A stretch of 64,000 bases of DNA from Sepiola atlantica (GCA_963556195.1 OY744535.1:92132853-92196852); one strand, 5' to 3'. Shown: positions 43,903 to 55,439, numbered from the stretch's first letter. Numbers and translations are program-made. Notes: generated by a model not told the origin, from the sequence alone.

Positions 43903-44890
43903 CATGCCAGGATATTACGTCACAGACAGGAAGTCTGATATCAGACGTGGAGAAGCGGATAGAAATACCTGTCAGGTAACTTCGTTTTTACCTTTGGGCG
44001 ACGAGAAGCTCACGTTATGGGAAAAATAATAAGACATCTTAAAACATGATTCCATTGAGCAAAGATTATGTCGGCGTTTTTTTAATTTTGTTATCTTTTT
44101 TCAGGTTTGATAATGGCCCTGTAAGGCCGGACGCATGTTGAAGTGGACGTATGTGTGTGGGATCGTTTGGTTTGGCTTGCGCGATTTAGTGCGGGTGAAC
44201 CCGTACAACTGGGTGCAAAATAGGGCTGTTCTCACAGTCGGAGCTCACAAGCGTTGACAGGGCCACCACGTTGACGAGACCTCAGGTCAAGGGTCAAGGT
44301 ACACTTGCGCATAGGGGTTCTGTGACTTCACGGGCTTTTGTGCATCTAAAACTTAACAGAACTTTTATGAGCACCGTCAGGCCATTGGGCCGTTTGTCAC
44401 CCCTCTCTCGAGGTCAACTAGTTCGAGGACCGACGGGAAGCCAGCGACGGCTAAGGATTGTCGGACGACATCATTGAAGATGCTGTGTCTAGAGAATCTA
44501 CCGGCTAGTTCTATATGAAAGAGTGTAGAGTCCTTATACGTCGACCGGCTGTCCACAACGGCACCTGTGGGTGCTGCTCACTCTGGTAAATGTTCGCACG
44601 GCGACGGGTAATCTAAGGCAAGCGTCATCGACTAGGTTACCGACAGCTGATGATGACAAATCTGTCAGTCACGCATTGCTGTGTAGCGAACTTGTAGATT
44701 GAAGGCAGGCTAGACGGTATTGATCGCAAGACGGTCTTAAGGATTCAACTCTACTCTTTAACCTGATCGTGTACCTTTTCTTCTGTCTTCCTATCTGCTT
44801 CGATACGATGAGGCCAACCGCCCCATTCAGTCGGCGGACAGGTGGTCAGAAGGATATTTTAGACAACTGTGTAACGTTTATAGAAAAGTC
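43903..44890. other. GC-richer stretch, origin unknown
   Basis: Base composition differs from the surroundings. A GGGCGACGAGAAGCTCACGTTA stretch split near 43998 resembles the Gypsy-2 leader (17868-17895), so an old LTR-element leader is possible. A 68-residue open frame (44271-44477) has no recognisable content. Confidence 0.4.
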
Positions 44891-45335
44891 ATAGGTAAAA
44901 AAAACTTCGAAAAAGTCACAGGAAAAATGTTACAAGAAAAAGTCACAGAAAATAATTACAGAAAAAATTTCGCAGAAAAAAGGGCTCAAAAAGAAGTCAC
45001 AGAATAAAATGTCACTGATATAATCTCACAGAAAAAGTCAGAAAAAAATCTACAGGCCAAGTAACAAAAAAAGGTTACAAAAACGTCACAGAAAAAGTCA
45101 AAGAAAATAAAAGTCACAGTAAATAATGTAACAGAAAGTAAGGTCTCAGAAATAAAAGTCACACAAAAAATCTCACACAAAAAGTCAGAAAAAAATCTAC
45201 AGGCCAAGTAACAAAAAAAGGTTACAAAAACGTCACAGAAAACGTCAAAGAAAATAAAAGTCACAGTAAATAATGTAACAGAAAATAATGTCTCAGAAAT
45301 AAAAGTCACACAAAAAAATCTCACAGAAAAAATTG
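44891..45335. repeat. GTCACAGAAAA-rich repeat with a 148-bp duplication
   Basis: Short GTCACAGAAAA-like motifs recur throughout, and CTACAGGCCAAGTAAC occurs at 45050 and 45198, 148 bp apart. Confidence 0.8.
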
Positions 45336-45609
45336 CAATTTATCGTGGCCGGTAATACATAAACTTAGCGTTATAGTTTTTGATCATACCTAATAGTAAC
45401 TTTTGAATTAAAAAAAAAGAATTTAATAAAAAGTTATTGAAAGAAAAATGCAGATACACTCATAGAAAAATAATTATAAAGTGTAAAATATAAAAACAAA
45501 AAAACAACGCAATCTTTATAGCGGATTACTGAAAAAAATATATATGCACATTTTCACAACTGATGATTCTCTAAAAATTCATTTATTTCATAGTGAAATG
45601 ACTACTATT

Positions 45610-45975
45610 ATTTGAAGTTTCGTATCTGTCTATTTTACGCTGAAACTATACTTTTTCTATTAATTGTATTAATGGAGATTTAGGATCTGTCTATTTGAAG
45701 ACGAAACAATGCTATTACTTCTATTAATTGAACTACTGTATTTTTACTAATTGAGATTTAGGATCTGTCTATCATATGATTAAACTATACTATTACTTCT
45801 ATTAATTGTACTACTGTATTTTTACTAATTGAGATTTAGGATCTGTCTATCATATGATTAAACTATACTATTACTTCTATTAATTGTACTACTGTATTTT
45901 TACTAATTGAGATTTAGGATCTGTCTATCATATGATTAAACTATACTATTACTTCTATTAATTGTACTACTGTAC
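45610..45975. repeat. 78-bp minisatellite
   Basis: GAGATTTAGGATCTGTCTAT recurs at 45675, 45753, 45831 and 45909, exactly 78 bp apart; the first unit is more diverged. Confidence 0.95.
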
Positions 45976-46329
45976 TATAACTCATGGCAATCTGCCATCG
46001 GCTATTCTGAATCCCAAATAATGACATTCATGCAAGTCATTGAGTATTTACATAGTACATCGTTTTTCTTATATTACTGCCTCGCAGAGATAGCTATCAA
46101 GCATTTCACAATGCATTCCACAGTGGCGTTTATTATATATTTTGTGCTACGAGTAAAGTGGGTTTCATCGATCCTTACGTCCAGATCTGGACCTTAACTA
46201 AAACCCTTACACGAAGCTTAATTCAAACCCGAACCCTAACCTTTACATGAAGATCATACTGATGTATTATTATATGACGAGTAATGACATGTTCGGCAAT
46301 CTCAATGTAGAAAATCTGAAGCCTAAGCT

Positions 46330-47446
46330 TATCGCTAACCCTAACGCTAACCCTAACCCTAACGCTAACCATAACGCTAACCCTAACGCTAACCCTAATG
46401 CTAACGCTAACCCTAACGCTAACGCTAACGCTAACCCTAACGCTAACCCTAACCCTAACGCTAACCCTAACGCTAACCCTAACGCTAACGCTAACCCTAA
46501 CGCTAACCCTAACGCTAACCCTAACGCTAACGCTAACCCTAACGCTAACCCTAACGCTAACGCTAACCCTAACGCTAACCCTAACGCTAACCCTAACCCT
46601 AACGCTAACCCTAACGCTAATCCTAACCCTAACGCTAACCCTAACGCTAACCCTAACCCTAACGCTAACCCTAACCCTAACGCTAACCCTAACGCTAACC
46701 CTAACCCTAACGCTAACCCTAACCCTAACGCTAACCCTAACGCTAACCCTAACGCTAACCCTAACCCTAACGCTAACGCTAACCCTTTCCCTAACCCTAA
46801 CCCTGACCCTAACCATAACCTAACCCTAACCTTAACTCTAATCCTAATCCTAAGCCTAACCCTAACCCTAACCTTAACGCTAAACCCTAACCTAACCCTA
46901 ACCCTAACCCTTTCCCTAACCCTAACCCTAACCATAACCTAACCCTAACCTTAACTCTAACCCTAATCCTAACCCTAACCCTAACCCTAACCCTAACCTT
47001 AACGCTAAACCCTAACCTAACCCTAACCCTAACCCTTACCTTAACTTTAACGCTAAACCTTTACCCTAACGCTAAACCTAACGCTAAACCCTAACCTAAC
47101 CCTAACCTTAACTCTAACCCTAACCCTAACGTTAACGCTAAACCCTAACCCTAACCCTACCTCTAACGCTAACCCTAACTCTCACCCTACCCCTAACGCT
47201 AACCCGTGCCCTAACCCTTTCTCTAACCCTAACCTTAACGCTAAACACTAACCCTTACCCTACCCATAACCCTAACCGTAACGCTAAACCCTAACCCTAA
47301 CCCTAACCCTAACCTTAACGCTAAACCCTAACACTAACCCTAACCCCAACCCTGACCCTTAACCCTTACCCTAACGCTAACCCTTAACCCTAACCCTAAC
47401 CCTAACGTAAACTTTACTCTAACCCTTAACCCTAACCCTTACTCGA
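46330..47446. repeat. Telomere-like array with CGCTAA variants
   Basis: CCCTAA units are interspersed with CGCTAA units from 46332 to about 46785, and become mixed and degenerate to 47446. The 6-bp period keeps several frames open, giving long Asn-Ala-Asn-Pro or Leu-Thr frames that are not genes. Confidence 0.95.
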
Positions 47447-48020
47447 AGAACTCACAAAAGTTGGTTGATTGACTGGAGTATTTTTCATTACTGACGGTAC
47501 TCTTCTACAAATATCTCAGATCTCTGCCAATCTTTCTGCACTTGAATTAATATTCAGTGTCATTTGAGTATAGTTTACTTTCTCTAGAAGATAAGCATTT
47601 CAAAAAATTAATAATTTCAAGGAGTTATAATCTGCTAAACTGTGAATACATTTACTTTCGATACCCTGTATTTTGCCGAGAAAAAATTATGTGCATGAAT
47701 TGTCAATCCTGTTTTTCTGCCCGCTGCAGTGACGCAATGCGCTAATCTGCCGTCTTTCGTCAACGTTCAATTTCAATACATTCGTTTCCGGTCGCCGCTA
47801 GAACGATTTTCTTTCAACAAAGAATAAATAGATAAGATTTAAATAAGCAATGATCGCGCAAAAGTTTTAAATGAGTTTTGATGTTTGCTTCCATATTATC
47901 AAATAAGCGATGACAAAAAAACCGGTCGACAAACTCAAGGCGGCAGTTGTTGTTACATTCGGTATAATTTGTTTTGAAGCTAACGAACTACGTTTCAAAA
48001 ACTAACGAACATTTAGCCAA

Positions 48021-48022
<2 letters not shown>
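47447..48022. other. Intergenic sequence, no gene seen
   Basis: The last 35 bp (AACTAACGAACATTTAGCC) match, inverted, 51797-51830. A 62-residue open frame has no recognisable content. Confidence 0.45.

Positions 48023-48104
<82 letters not shown>
48023..48104. repeat. (TA)n microsatellite
   Basis: TA tract, with a short second TA run at 48118-48130. Confidence 0.98.
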
Positions 48105-48106
<2 letters not shown>

Positions 48107-48448
48107 AACATTGACATATATATATATATCAAACATCGACAGGACTAAAAACATAACGTCGTAAGAATCTGACGTATTTTGGACCCCTCAGGGTTAATAC
48201 CACCAACATGAGGAGGAAGAAAAGAAGAAAAAAAAAACACTATAAGGCAGTCTCGCTTGACAAGGTTGTTTTTACAACGAAAATTCGCGAAAAAAAATTA
48301 AATAAATGAATTTTTCATTTAAAATTGAATGATTTCAAAATATTTCACTTTAATACATTATAATTCGTGTGTGTGTGTATATATATATATATATAAAGTA
48401 ATATGGGTTGGTCTTTCATTTAAAGCATTGCTGGATTTGTTAATAAAA

Positions 48449-48656
48449 TTGAAAATATAAGCCATTAACAATGCAAGATTAATTTATTATTATTTTTTTT
48501 ACATTAATCTTATTAATTTCGGAATAAAATTCTATCATCAGAGGTTACAAAAAATGACTCAATACTGGTAACCTCTGATGATGGAATTTTATTCCGAAAT
48601 TAATAAGATTAATGTAAAAAAAAATTAATCTGGCATTGTTAATGGCTTATATTTCC

Positions 48657-48660
<4 letters not shown>
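48449..48660. repeat. Foldback element with hammerhead-like core
   Basis: Arms 48449-48548 and 48568-48660 are inverted copies. The right arm reads CTGATGA, a GGAAT/ATTCC stem, GAAA and an ATTAAT/ATTAAT stem, but the nucleotide after the last stem is G, which a hammerhead does not cut. Confidence 0.9.

Positions 48661-48752
<92 letters not shown>
48660..48752. repeat. (TA)n microsatellite
   Basis: TA tract separating two foldbacks. Confidence 0.98.
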
Positions 48753-48755
<3 letters not shown>

Positions 48756-49053
48756 GGCATGTTTTATTAAAGACGACAGAAATCTTCTGTTTAGTGATTC
48801 CTTTTTTTATTTTTTCCATTCGTCGAATGATCTTTTTGACGTGTAGATGGAATGAATTGATGAAGGATCCATGTGTTTGACTAACGTTTTTGATTCTCTC
48901 CGGAATCATCTTCGAAAACGTTAGTCAAACACATGGATCCTTCATCAATTCATTCCATCTACACGTCAAAAAGATCATTCGACGAATGGAAAAAATAAAA
49001 AAAGGAATCACTAAACAGAAGATTTCTGTCGTCTTTAATAAAACATGCCTTAA
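48752..49053. repeat. Foldback element, 139-bp arms
   Basis: Arms 48752-48890 and 48915-49053 are essentially perfect inverted copies with a 24-bp loop, the cleanest long hairpin in the window. Confidence 0.95.
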
Positions 49054-49080
49054 TGAAAAAATGCTGCCTAAATACACACA

Positions 49081-49106
49081 ATATATATATATATATATAT
49101 ATATAT
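49081..49106. repeat. (TA)n microsatellite
   Basis: TA tract at the left edge of the nested palindrome 49107-50789. Confidence 0.95.
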
Positions 49107-49269
49107 GAGGTAACGTTTAAAAAGTTATTCGAGAAATGAAGATTTAAAATATGAGGTGATTTAGCGCGAATTAACTTTAATTGATTGAAAAGATTTAATT
49201 AATTTTATATATTATGCTTCTTAGGGGAAGAAACTCCCCATGCTAAAGGCAGCAAATATTAGCAGTAGT

Positions 49270-49560
49270 ACAATTTCACAACAACAACAAAAATAACCAT
49301 ATTTTCGCTAAATACAACAACAAAAATAACCATATTTTCGCTAAATACAACAAAAATAACCATATTTTCGCTAAATACAACAACAAAAATAACCATATTT
49401 TCGCTAAATACAACAACAAAAATAACCATATTTTCGCTAAATACAACAACAAAAATAACCATATTTTCGCTAAATACAACAACAAAAATAACCATATTTT
49501 CGCTAAATACAACAACAAAAATAACCATATTTTCGCTAAATACAACAACAAAATTAACCA
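49270..49560. repeat. 33-bp minisatellite, about 9 copies
   Basis: Units contain AACCATATTTTCGCTAAATA. One unit lacks three bases. The period is a multiple of three, which gives false open frames on the minus strand. Confidence 0.95.
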
Positions 49561-49732
49561 TATATATATTATTTGTAGCTCATAGAAAAGTACTGTAAGT
49601 GTAGTATTAACACAGCATGACGTCGCTAGCTTTAAATGCATCGTTCCTTTCATTAAAGTCGAACGCTCTATGACGTCAAGCCGCCGTATAAAGTGTTAAA
49701 ATTATCACCGTTTATTCGCTGTTCAAAATTGG

Positions 49733-49880
49733 CCGAGTGGTTAAGACATCGGATTTGAGTTGCAAAATACCCGTAATCCGGTGTTTCGAATCGCATGGCC
49801 GGTAGTGAATAGTCATATCTCTATGCTGATGAGTCCCGATTATTAAGTACAAAACGTATACGTACATAGATAATAAACAA
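49733..49880 (+). mobile_element. tRNA-derived SINE with a dead hammerhead
   Basis: The head resembles a type II (Leu/Ser-like) tRNA: GGCCGAGTGGTTAAGAC (A-box) and GTTTCGAATC (B-box, near 49782). A hammerhead body follows at 49821-49870 with CTGATGA intact, but stem II reads GTCC/GTAC and the GAAA box has become AAAA, so cleavage is unlikely. Confidence 0.72.
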
Positions 49881-49885
49881 TAACA

Positions 49886-49890
<5 letters not shown>

Positions 49891-49946
<56 letters not shown>
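49891..49946. repeat. (TA)n microsatellite
   Basis: TA tract at the centre of the nested palindrome. Confidence 0.97.
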
Positions 49947-49950
<4 letters not shown>

Positions 49951-49974
49951 ATAAATATTTGTTTTGTTTATTAT

Positions 49975-50023
49975 CTATGTACGTGTACGTTTCGTCCTTA
50001 ATAATCGGGACTCATCAGCATAG
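49975..50023 (-). ncRNA. Hammerhead ribozyme (type I), intact core
   Basis: On the minus strand: stem I CTATG/CATAG (perfect, extendable to 6 bp), CTGATGA at 50018-50012, stem II GTCC/GGAC, GAAA, stem III ACGT/ACGT around a 2-base loop, NUH is GTA with predicted cleavage after 49980. Every conserved core base is present. Its inverted sister at 49821 is damaged. Confidence 0.85.
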
Positions 50024-50104
50024 AGATATGAGTAGAGTAAAGTCGAGTGTTCAGTCAGGTAGGTGCTTTACATCCAGTTTAGACCGCTCCTTTGTACCTC
50101 TTCT

Positions 50105-50503
50105 TTAGCCGACTGACACTATGGGTTTCTGTGGGTGGTCCACGGCTCTGAAGTTGTATTTTACAAGATGGCTTTCCATAAGGCGGTCAAACCTGACTTT
50201 AAACGCGTTCACCGAAGAAAGAGCTTTGACAACCTCTTCTGGCAATCCGTTCCACCAGGGAATCACTCTGTTACTAAAGAATGACAGTCTTTTGTTTGTC
50301 TTAGTAGAATTTCTTGTCAGTCGTAGATCATGTCCTCTTGTTTTAGACCCCCCCCCCCCCTGAATTTCTGATATGCATGTCGTAGTGTCATACAGGCCAT
50401 CGACATATTTATACGTGTTGATGTGATCTCCCCTCAGTCTTGTGTACAACACTACTGGCCATGCGATTCGAAACTCCGGGTTCCGATTATTTTTACAACT
50501 CAA
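50105..50503 (-). pseudogene. LINE ORF2 C-terminal fragment
   Basis: Reads LRGDHINTYKYVDGLYD, TRGHDLRL, FFSNRVIPWWNGLPEEVV and SVNAFKVRFDRLM in order, the usual tail after the reverse transcriptase of CR1/Jockey-type LINEs. It lies inside the nested foldback. 5'-truncated; no RT core. Confidence 0.82.
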
Positions 50504-50787
50504 ATCCTGACATCTAGAAACACACGGCCAATGCTGAATAGTGATAATTTTAAAACTTTATCCGGCGGCTTGACGTCATAAGAGCGTTCGACTTACCGTT
50601 ATTTTTGTTTTAGAGAAAGGTGTACTACTGCTATTTGATGCCTTGAGCATGGGGAGTTTCTTCCCTTAAGAAGCATAATATATATAATTAATTGAATCTT
50701 TTTGATCAATTCAAGTTTGTACGCGCCAAAGCATCTCATATTTTTAAATCTTCATTTATCGAATAACTTTTTAAACGTCACCTCATA

Positions 50788-50789
<2 letters not shown>

Positions 50790-50823
<34 letters not shown>
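50790..50823. repeat. (TA)n microsatellite
   Basis: TA tract at the right edge of the nested foldback. Confidence 0.96.
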
Positions 50824-50826
<3 letters not shown>

Positions 50827-51514
50827 GGCAAACATTATTAAATAACACGGAGTGGTTTTGTTTGATGCGACTTTTTTTTTATTTTTTCAATTTTCCGAAT
50901 TGTCCATCTAATGTTCCGGTCAAATTGATGTAAATATGATCCATGGGTTTCGTGTTCCATTCTTTTTTCTTTTTTGCAATACCAAAATTATACACCACGA
51001 TACCAATATCAAAAAATTAAAAATACTCGAAGCCCTCTACATAAAAACTAAACACCCCTCAATTAATACTGTCAATTATGAAACTAGTCGCAACATTTTA
51101 AAGTGTCTAGCATAATAATTAACATTACCAAATTCTTAGCCATTAGGTAGTTATGCGTTTGAATTGTATGCACTTTCTTTAACGTCATCAATTTCTTAAC
51201 GGTTTAAACAGTCAAACTTTTAAATCTCCCATATGTGTAGAACGCCATCACGCTCTCATGTACATTTCAGCTTTGTCAAATATAGTCTCGGAAGTTTCTC
51301 AACCATTATTAAAAAAAAACAAACAAAAAAAACCTTAAGTCCCAAGTCGTTCAGTGGAAAATCACTCATGTAAGTCAATTTAATTTTTACAGTTATTATA
51401 TTAGTTGGCTTCTAACATTATTTAAGGGATCATCAGTTGTTTACCATGAAAAACTGTTTCGGGAATTTATAAAGTAAGCTATAAAAATATATTTTGGCAA
51501 TGAAACTATACAGA
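50824..51514. other. AT-rich sequence, no gene seen
   Basis: No gene recognised. Confidence 0.45.
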
Positions 51515-51580
51515 GGCTCCCGCGTTTCATCCCCTTCATTTTAGCCTGAAGATCCCCCCCGGTGATGAAACGCGGGAGCC
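51515..51580. repeat. GC-rich hairpin
   Basis: Arms 51515-51531 (GGCTCCCGCGTTTCATC) and 51564-51580 are perfect inverted copies around a 32-bp loop, in otherwise AT-rich DNA. Confidence 0.85.
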
Positions 51581-51588
51581 TTTGTGCA

Positions 51589-51731
51589 GCTTAATTGCCA
51601 TAAATATATTTTCATAACTTACTACCTAGCTCTACTTACGTATCGAGCACTGTTGAAGTAAATACTGATAATTGATACATAAAAAAATTATATCTCCTTA
51701 TAAAATTGTATGTGGATACATGAAATACTGA
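51589..51731. repeat. TA-bounded short repeat (copy 2)
   Basis: Close copy of 36291-36432, again followed by (TA)n. Confidence 0.85.
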
Positions 51732-51741
51732 TATATATATA

Positions 51742-51794
<53 letters not shown>
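51732..51794. repeat. (TA)n microsatellite
   Basis: TA tract with one TTTTA interruption. Confidence 0.97.
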
Positions 51795-51795
<1 letters not shown>

Positions 51796-52182
51796 TTGGC
51801 CAAATGTTCGTTAGTTTTTTAGGAAGGAAGACAAAGTTTAAATCAATCATGGCTTGTTGAACTGAAAGCATTACAAACAATAAGTGACTCTAGTCTTTTT
51901 ATCTCTCTCTTTATTACGCATATGTATTATTGTTGCTTTCTTTCGTTCGTGAACGTTTATCCTTTCTCTCTCGTGTTTGTCCCCGCGAGGGAGAATTCAG
52001 CAGTTGGCGTTTCTTCTTCATACGTGAGGGACGCGTACACGAAACCAGCTAGTCGAATTTTTCGAGATTTTTTAATGTTTTACGAAATGGATGAATTATA
52101 TATTTTTATATAAGATGCGTGGGTGGTTCTTTATTCAAGAACGTTACGGTTGTGAGGGGAACTGAGGTGGCAAGTTAAGCGA

Positions 52183-52183
<1 letters not shown>

Positions 52184-52249
<66 letters not shown>
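52184..52249. repeat. (TA)n microsatellite
   Basis: TA tract at the left edge of the foldback 52251-53852. Confidence 0.98.
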
Positions 52250-52251
<2 letters not shown>

Positions 52252-52359
52252 GAAGAAGAATGGAAAGGAATTAGAGAAGCAAAAGTCAAATCATAATTCA
52301 ATTCAATTGCTCAGAGCAAGGTATATTCCGCAAAAAAGGCAATTTATTCAAGTTAAATT

Positions 52360-52407
52360 TTCCTTAAGCCAGGCTTTTCAAAGATCAAAATCTTATCATC
52401 AGAGGAA
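52360..52407 (-). ncRNA. Hammerhead ribozyme motif, left arm
   Basis: Exact reverse complement of the motif at 53695-53742: TTCCT/AGGAA, CTGATGA (52402-52396), AAGAT/ATCTT, GAAA, AAGC/GCTT, NUH TTA. Confidence 0.75.
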
Positions 52408-53694
52408 GTCGCTGGGATAGATAAGTTGGCAAAGGCCAAGAATTAAAATTTGAAAAAATAAAATAAAATAAAAGTTGTAGGGGGAAGAAACAACAGGGCA
52501 AAATTCTGCCCGAATGCAAGCAAATGTCCGATTGCTAAAATTCCATAAAGCACTAGCGTCTCGTAACTGCTTTTTATTTCAACCCATACCTTTAACCACC
52601 TTGGGGATTCCCATTCCGGATATCCTTTCGAGGTCTAATTTACTCTTCCCTCATTCTAATACTCATTTTCGAGTTCCAATTTTATCGACTTTTTCCCCCA
52701 TTCTATTATTATTTTCTTATCAGGCAACCCATAATTTTCTTTGCGAGCTTAAAACTAATACTAATTTTATTATCTCTTTTTCATTTTTTATTTTTCTTAT
52801 TTTTATTTTTATCTTTAATTTTAATTCTATTCTTATTTTACTTTTTTACTTTTTTAATCTTTCAATTTTTAATTTTTATTCTTACTATTTCTCTAATTCT
52901 ACCCTTCAATATATTTTGCCTCATTGTTTATAAGTAAGGTCTCCTGATAAAACAACTAAACCCCGAACTCTATTTATAGACGCATTCTGGCATTTGAACT
53001 CTCCCTCCCAGCACTCGTTGACTTATTCCTACCCAATCCTTTTCCTTTTCTAGTTGAACCCAAATTCGCGCTAACATCCAATTTCTACTTTCATGCGACT
53101 CACCCCCCACAATCACACTCTTAGTTTTAACCGCATTCACTCTCCACACCCCTTTTCCTTCTTCGCACCCGTTCTTCTCTCCCCCTAATCACCCCTCACT
53201 CATTCCCTCCCTGCCTATTGGTCGCACAGGAGTTTATGCCTTTCCTCATTTTCAAGCCGGCCTTCGCTTCGGGCTAACTTTAAAATATTTTCGCTACATT
53301 TTTTCCCATTTTAAAGCATTTTCTCTGACATCTTTGCCCAGGAAGTATTGTTAATGGCGAATATTTTCCATCTCACTCTCTTCTGAGCCTGCCTGCCTGC
53401 ACTTATTGGACATTTTACCCTTTGGATTTTCTATTTTCGCCGCACCTGAAGTTGTGGCTTCTTGGAATTTAACTTTGATTCCTCTCTCACAACCTTTCGG
53501 GCTTTTTAACGACCTACCTATCTACATCTCATTCTCTCCGCTGGACTTTTCGACACCGGAGTTTTAGCAATCGGACATTTGCTTGCATTCAGGCAGAATT
53601 TTGCCCTGTTGTTTCTTCCCCCTACAACGTTTATTTTATTTTATTTTTTCAAATTTTAATTCTTGACCTTTGCCAACTTATCTATCCCAGCGAC

Positions 53695-53742
53695 TTCCTC
53701 TGATGATAAGATTTTGATCTTTGAAAAGCCTGGCTTAAGGAA
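53695..53742 (+). ncRNA. Hammerhead ribozyme motif, right arm
   Basis: Stem I TTCCT/AGGAA, CTGATGA at 53700-53706, stem II AAGAT/ATCTT with a T-T at its base, GAAA, stem III AAGC/GCTT, NUH TTA ending at 53737. The T-T beside the core departs from the usual G-C, so activity is less sure than for 49975. Confidence 0.75.
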
Positions 53743-53935
53743 AATTTAACTTGAATAAATTGCCTTTTTTGCGGAATATACCTTGCTCTGAGCAATTGAA
53801 TTGAATTATGATTTGACTTTTGCTTCTCTAATTCCTTTCCATTCTTCTTCATTCTACCTGCTCTATCCTGGATATTGAGCTATATACTCTTCACAATAGG
53901 TTTCACTTTTCCTAAAAGTTCGCTTTTAGTACACC

Positions 53936-53938
<3 letters not shown>

Positions 53939-53977
<39 letters not shown>
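53939..53977. repeat. (TA)n microsatellite
   Basis: TA tract bordering the next foldback. Confidence 0.96.
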
Positions 53978-54373
<396 letters not shown>

Positions 54374-54450
54374 ATTTTACTTTATTCTTACTCTGTTTAT
54401 AACATTGAGCTCTCATACTCTGATTTCCTCCTCGTATTTATTCCATTATA

Positions 54451-54709
<259 letters not shown>

Positions 54710-54806
54710 ATTAATTTGTAAATTAATTATCCAAATCAGGTACATAAATTAATTAATTCAAAATATATGTAAAGAGATTTTTATTTATTTATATAAATTT
54801 ATATAA

Positions 54807-54821
<15 letters not shown>

Positions 54822-54888
<67 letters not shown>
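54822..54888. repeat. (TA)n microsatellite
   Basis: CA run followed by TA. Confidence 0.97.
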
Positions 54889-54894
<6 letters not shown>

Positions 54895-54924
54895 ATATTT
54901 ATTAATAGATAAAATTATTATTCA

Positions 54925-55012
54925 AGGCTGAGGTGACTATGACAGAGTGCGAATCTGCGATCACTGGGACTGTGACCATATGCGCTAAGCATTACGCTAC
55001 GATTTCCTTTGT
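54925..55012 (-). mobile_element. tRNA-derived SINE head, reverse copy
   Basis: The minus strand reads TAGCGTAATGCTTAGCGC (A-box region) and GCAGATTCGCAC (damaged B-box), matching the plus-strand SINE at 55112. The two lie as an inverted pair. Confidence 0.65.
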
Positions 55013-55111
55013 GGTAATATGTTTATAATTTCGTAATTGTTATTGTTATTGTTTCTAGACATAACTTCTAGAAAAATAGTTATGCATGAGCATAAATATC
55101 ATAGATTATTA

Positions 55112-55245
55112 GGGGCTGTCATAGCGTAATGGTTAGCGCACTCGGTCGTTAGTGCAGATTCGAACCGTATCATAGTTAGCCACACTGATGAGCCGCAGTA
55201 ACGGTGAAACACGTGTCCGTGGATACTATTTGATCTGTAAGTAAA
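55112..55245 (+). mobile_element. tRNA-derived SINE with hammerhead-like body
   Basis: A-box region TAGCGTAATGGTTAGCGC (near 55125) and B-box CAGATTCGAACC (near 55155) form an internal promoter. The body holds the hammerhead motif at 55180-55222. Confidence 0.75.
55180..55222 (+). ncRNA. Hammerhead ribozyme motif in a SINE
   Basis: CTGATGA at 55185-55191, stem II GCCG/CGGT (one G-U), GAAAC, stem III ACA/TGT, NUH GTC ending at 55217. Stem I CCAC/GTGG has a mismatch next to the core. Confidence 0.68.
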
Positions 55246-55387
55246 GTATTATATACCTTCACCGATCAGCAGGAAGCAACGTATGGTTTGGGTCATGTGA
55301 CAATCAGTTCTTGTTTCTTGTAAATATTTCCGACAACACCGTAATAACACCGGTATCGTATGCTTGGGGTATTTAGCACACCGAGAT

Positions 55388-55439
55388 ATCCAATGAGATA
55401 TCCAATGAGATATCCAATGAGATATCCAATGATATATTG
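55388..55439. repeat. 12-bp minisatellite
   Basis: GAGATATCCAAT repeated about four times; GATATC is palindromic. Confidence 0.93.

Larger units (their letters stand above)
49107..50789. mobile_element. Nested foldback element of 1.68 kb
   Basis: Outer arms 49107-49270 and 50620-50789, inner arms 49658-49735 and 50515-50592, and a central inverted pair of hammerheads around a (TA)n tract. A 33-bp minisatellite and a LINE tail sit between the arms. TA tracts bound both ends. No complete gene. Confidence 0.82.
52251..53852. mobile_element. 1.6 kb foldback carrying the 1.3 kb hammerhead repeat (copy 2)
   Basis: Inverted arms of about 290 bp (52251-52540 and 53562-53852) surround about 1 kb of pyrimidine-rich, non-coding DNA homologous to 34853-35930. 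Each arm contains one complete hammerhead. The copy at 34853-36209 has the right arm only, so the left arm here is an added inverted end, as described for inverted terminal repeats of Penelope-like elements. No open frame with protein content. Confidence 0.82.

Noticed and set aside
46223..46942. Long open frames on both strands over the telomere-like array (up to about 231 residues, Asn-Ala-Asn-Pro or Val-Arg repeats)
   Set aside because: A 6-bp repeat without stop words keeps several frames open at once on both strands; this is a period artefact, not a gene.
48568..48660. Hammerhead in the 48449 foldback
   Set aside because: Core and stems II and III look right, but the cleavage position is G and stem I does not pair, so I do not call it a ribozyme.
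49259..49653. Repeat protein-like frames (FVVVFSENMVI and LLYLAKIWLF repeats)
   Set aside because: They come from a 33-bp minisatellite whose period is a multiple of three.
49733..49800. Functional tRNA gene
   Set aside because: The A and B boxes are good but acceptor and anticodon stems do not pair properly and a SINE body follows.
51515..51580. Hammerhead in the GC-rich hairpin (contains CTGAAGA and GAAAC)
   Set aside because: Stem II does not pair properly and the long flanking arms explain the structure as a simple hairpin.
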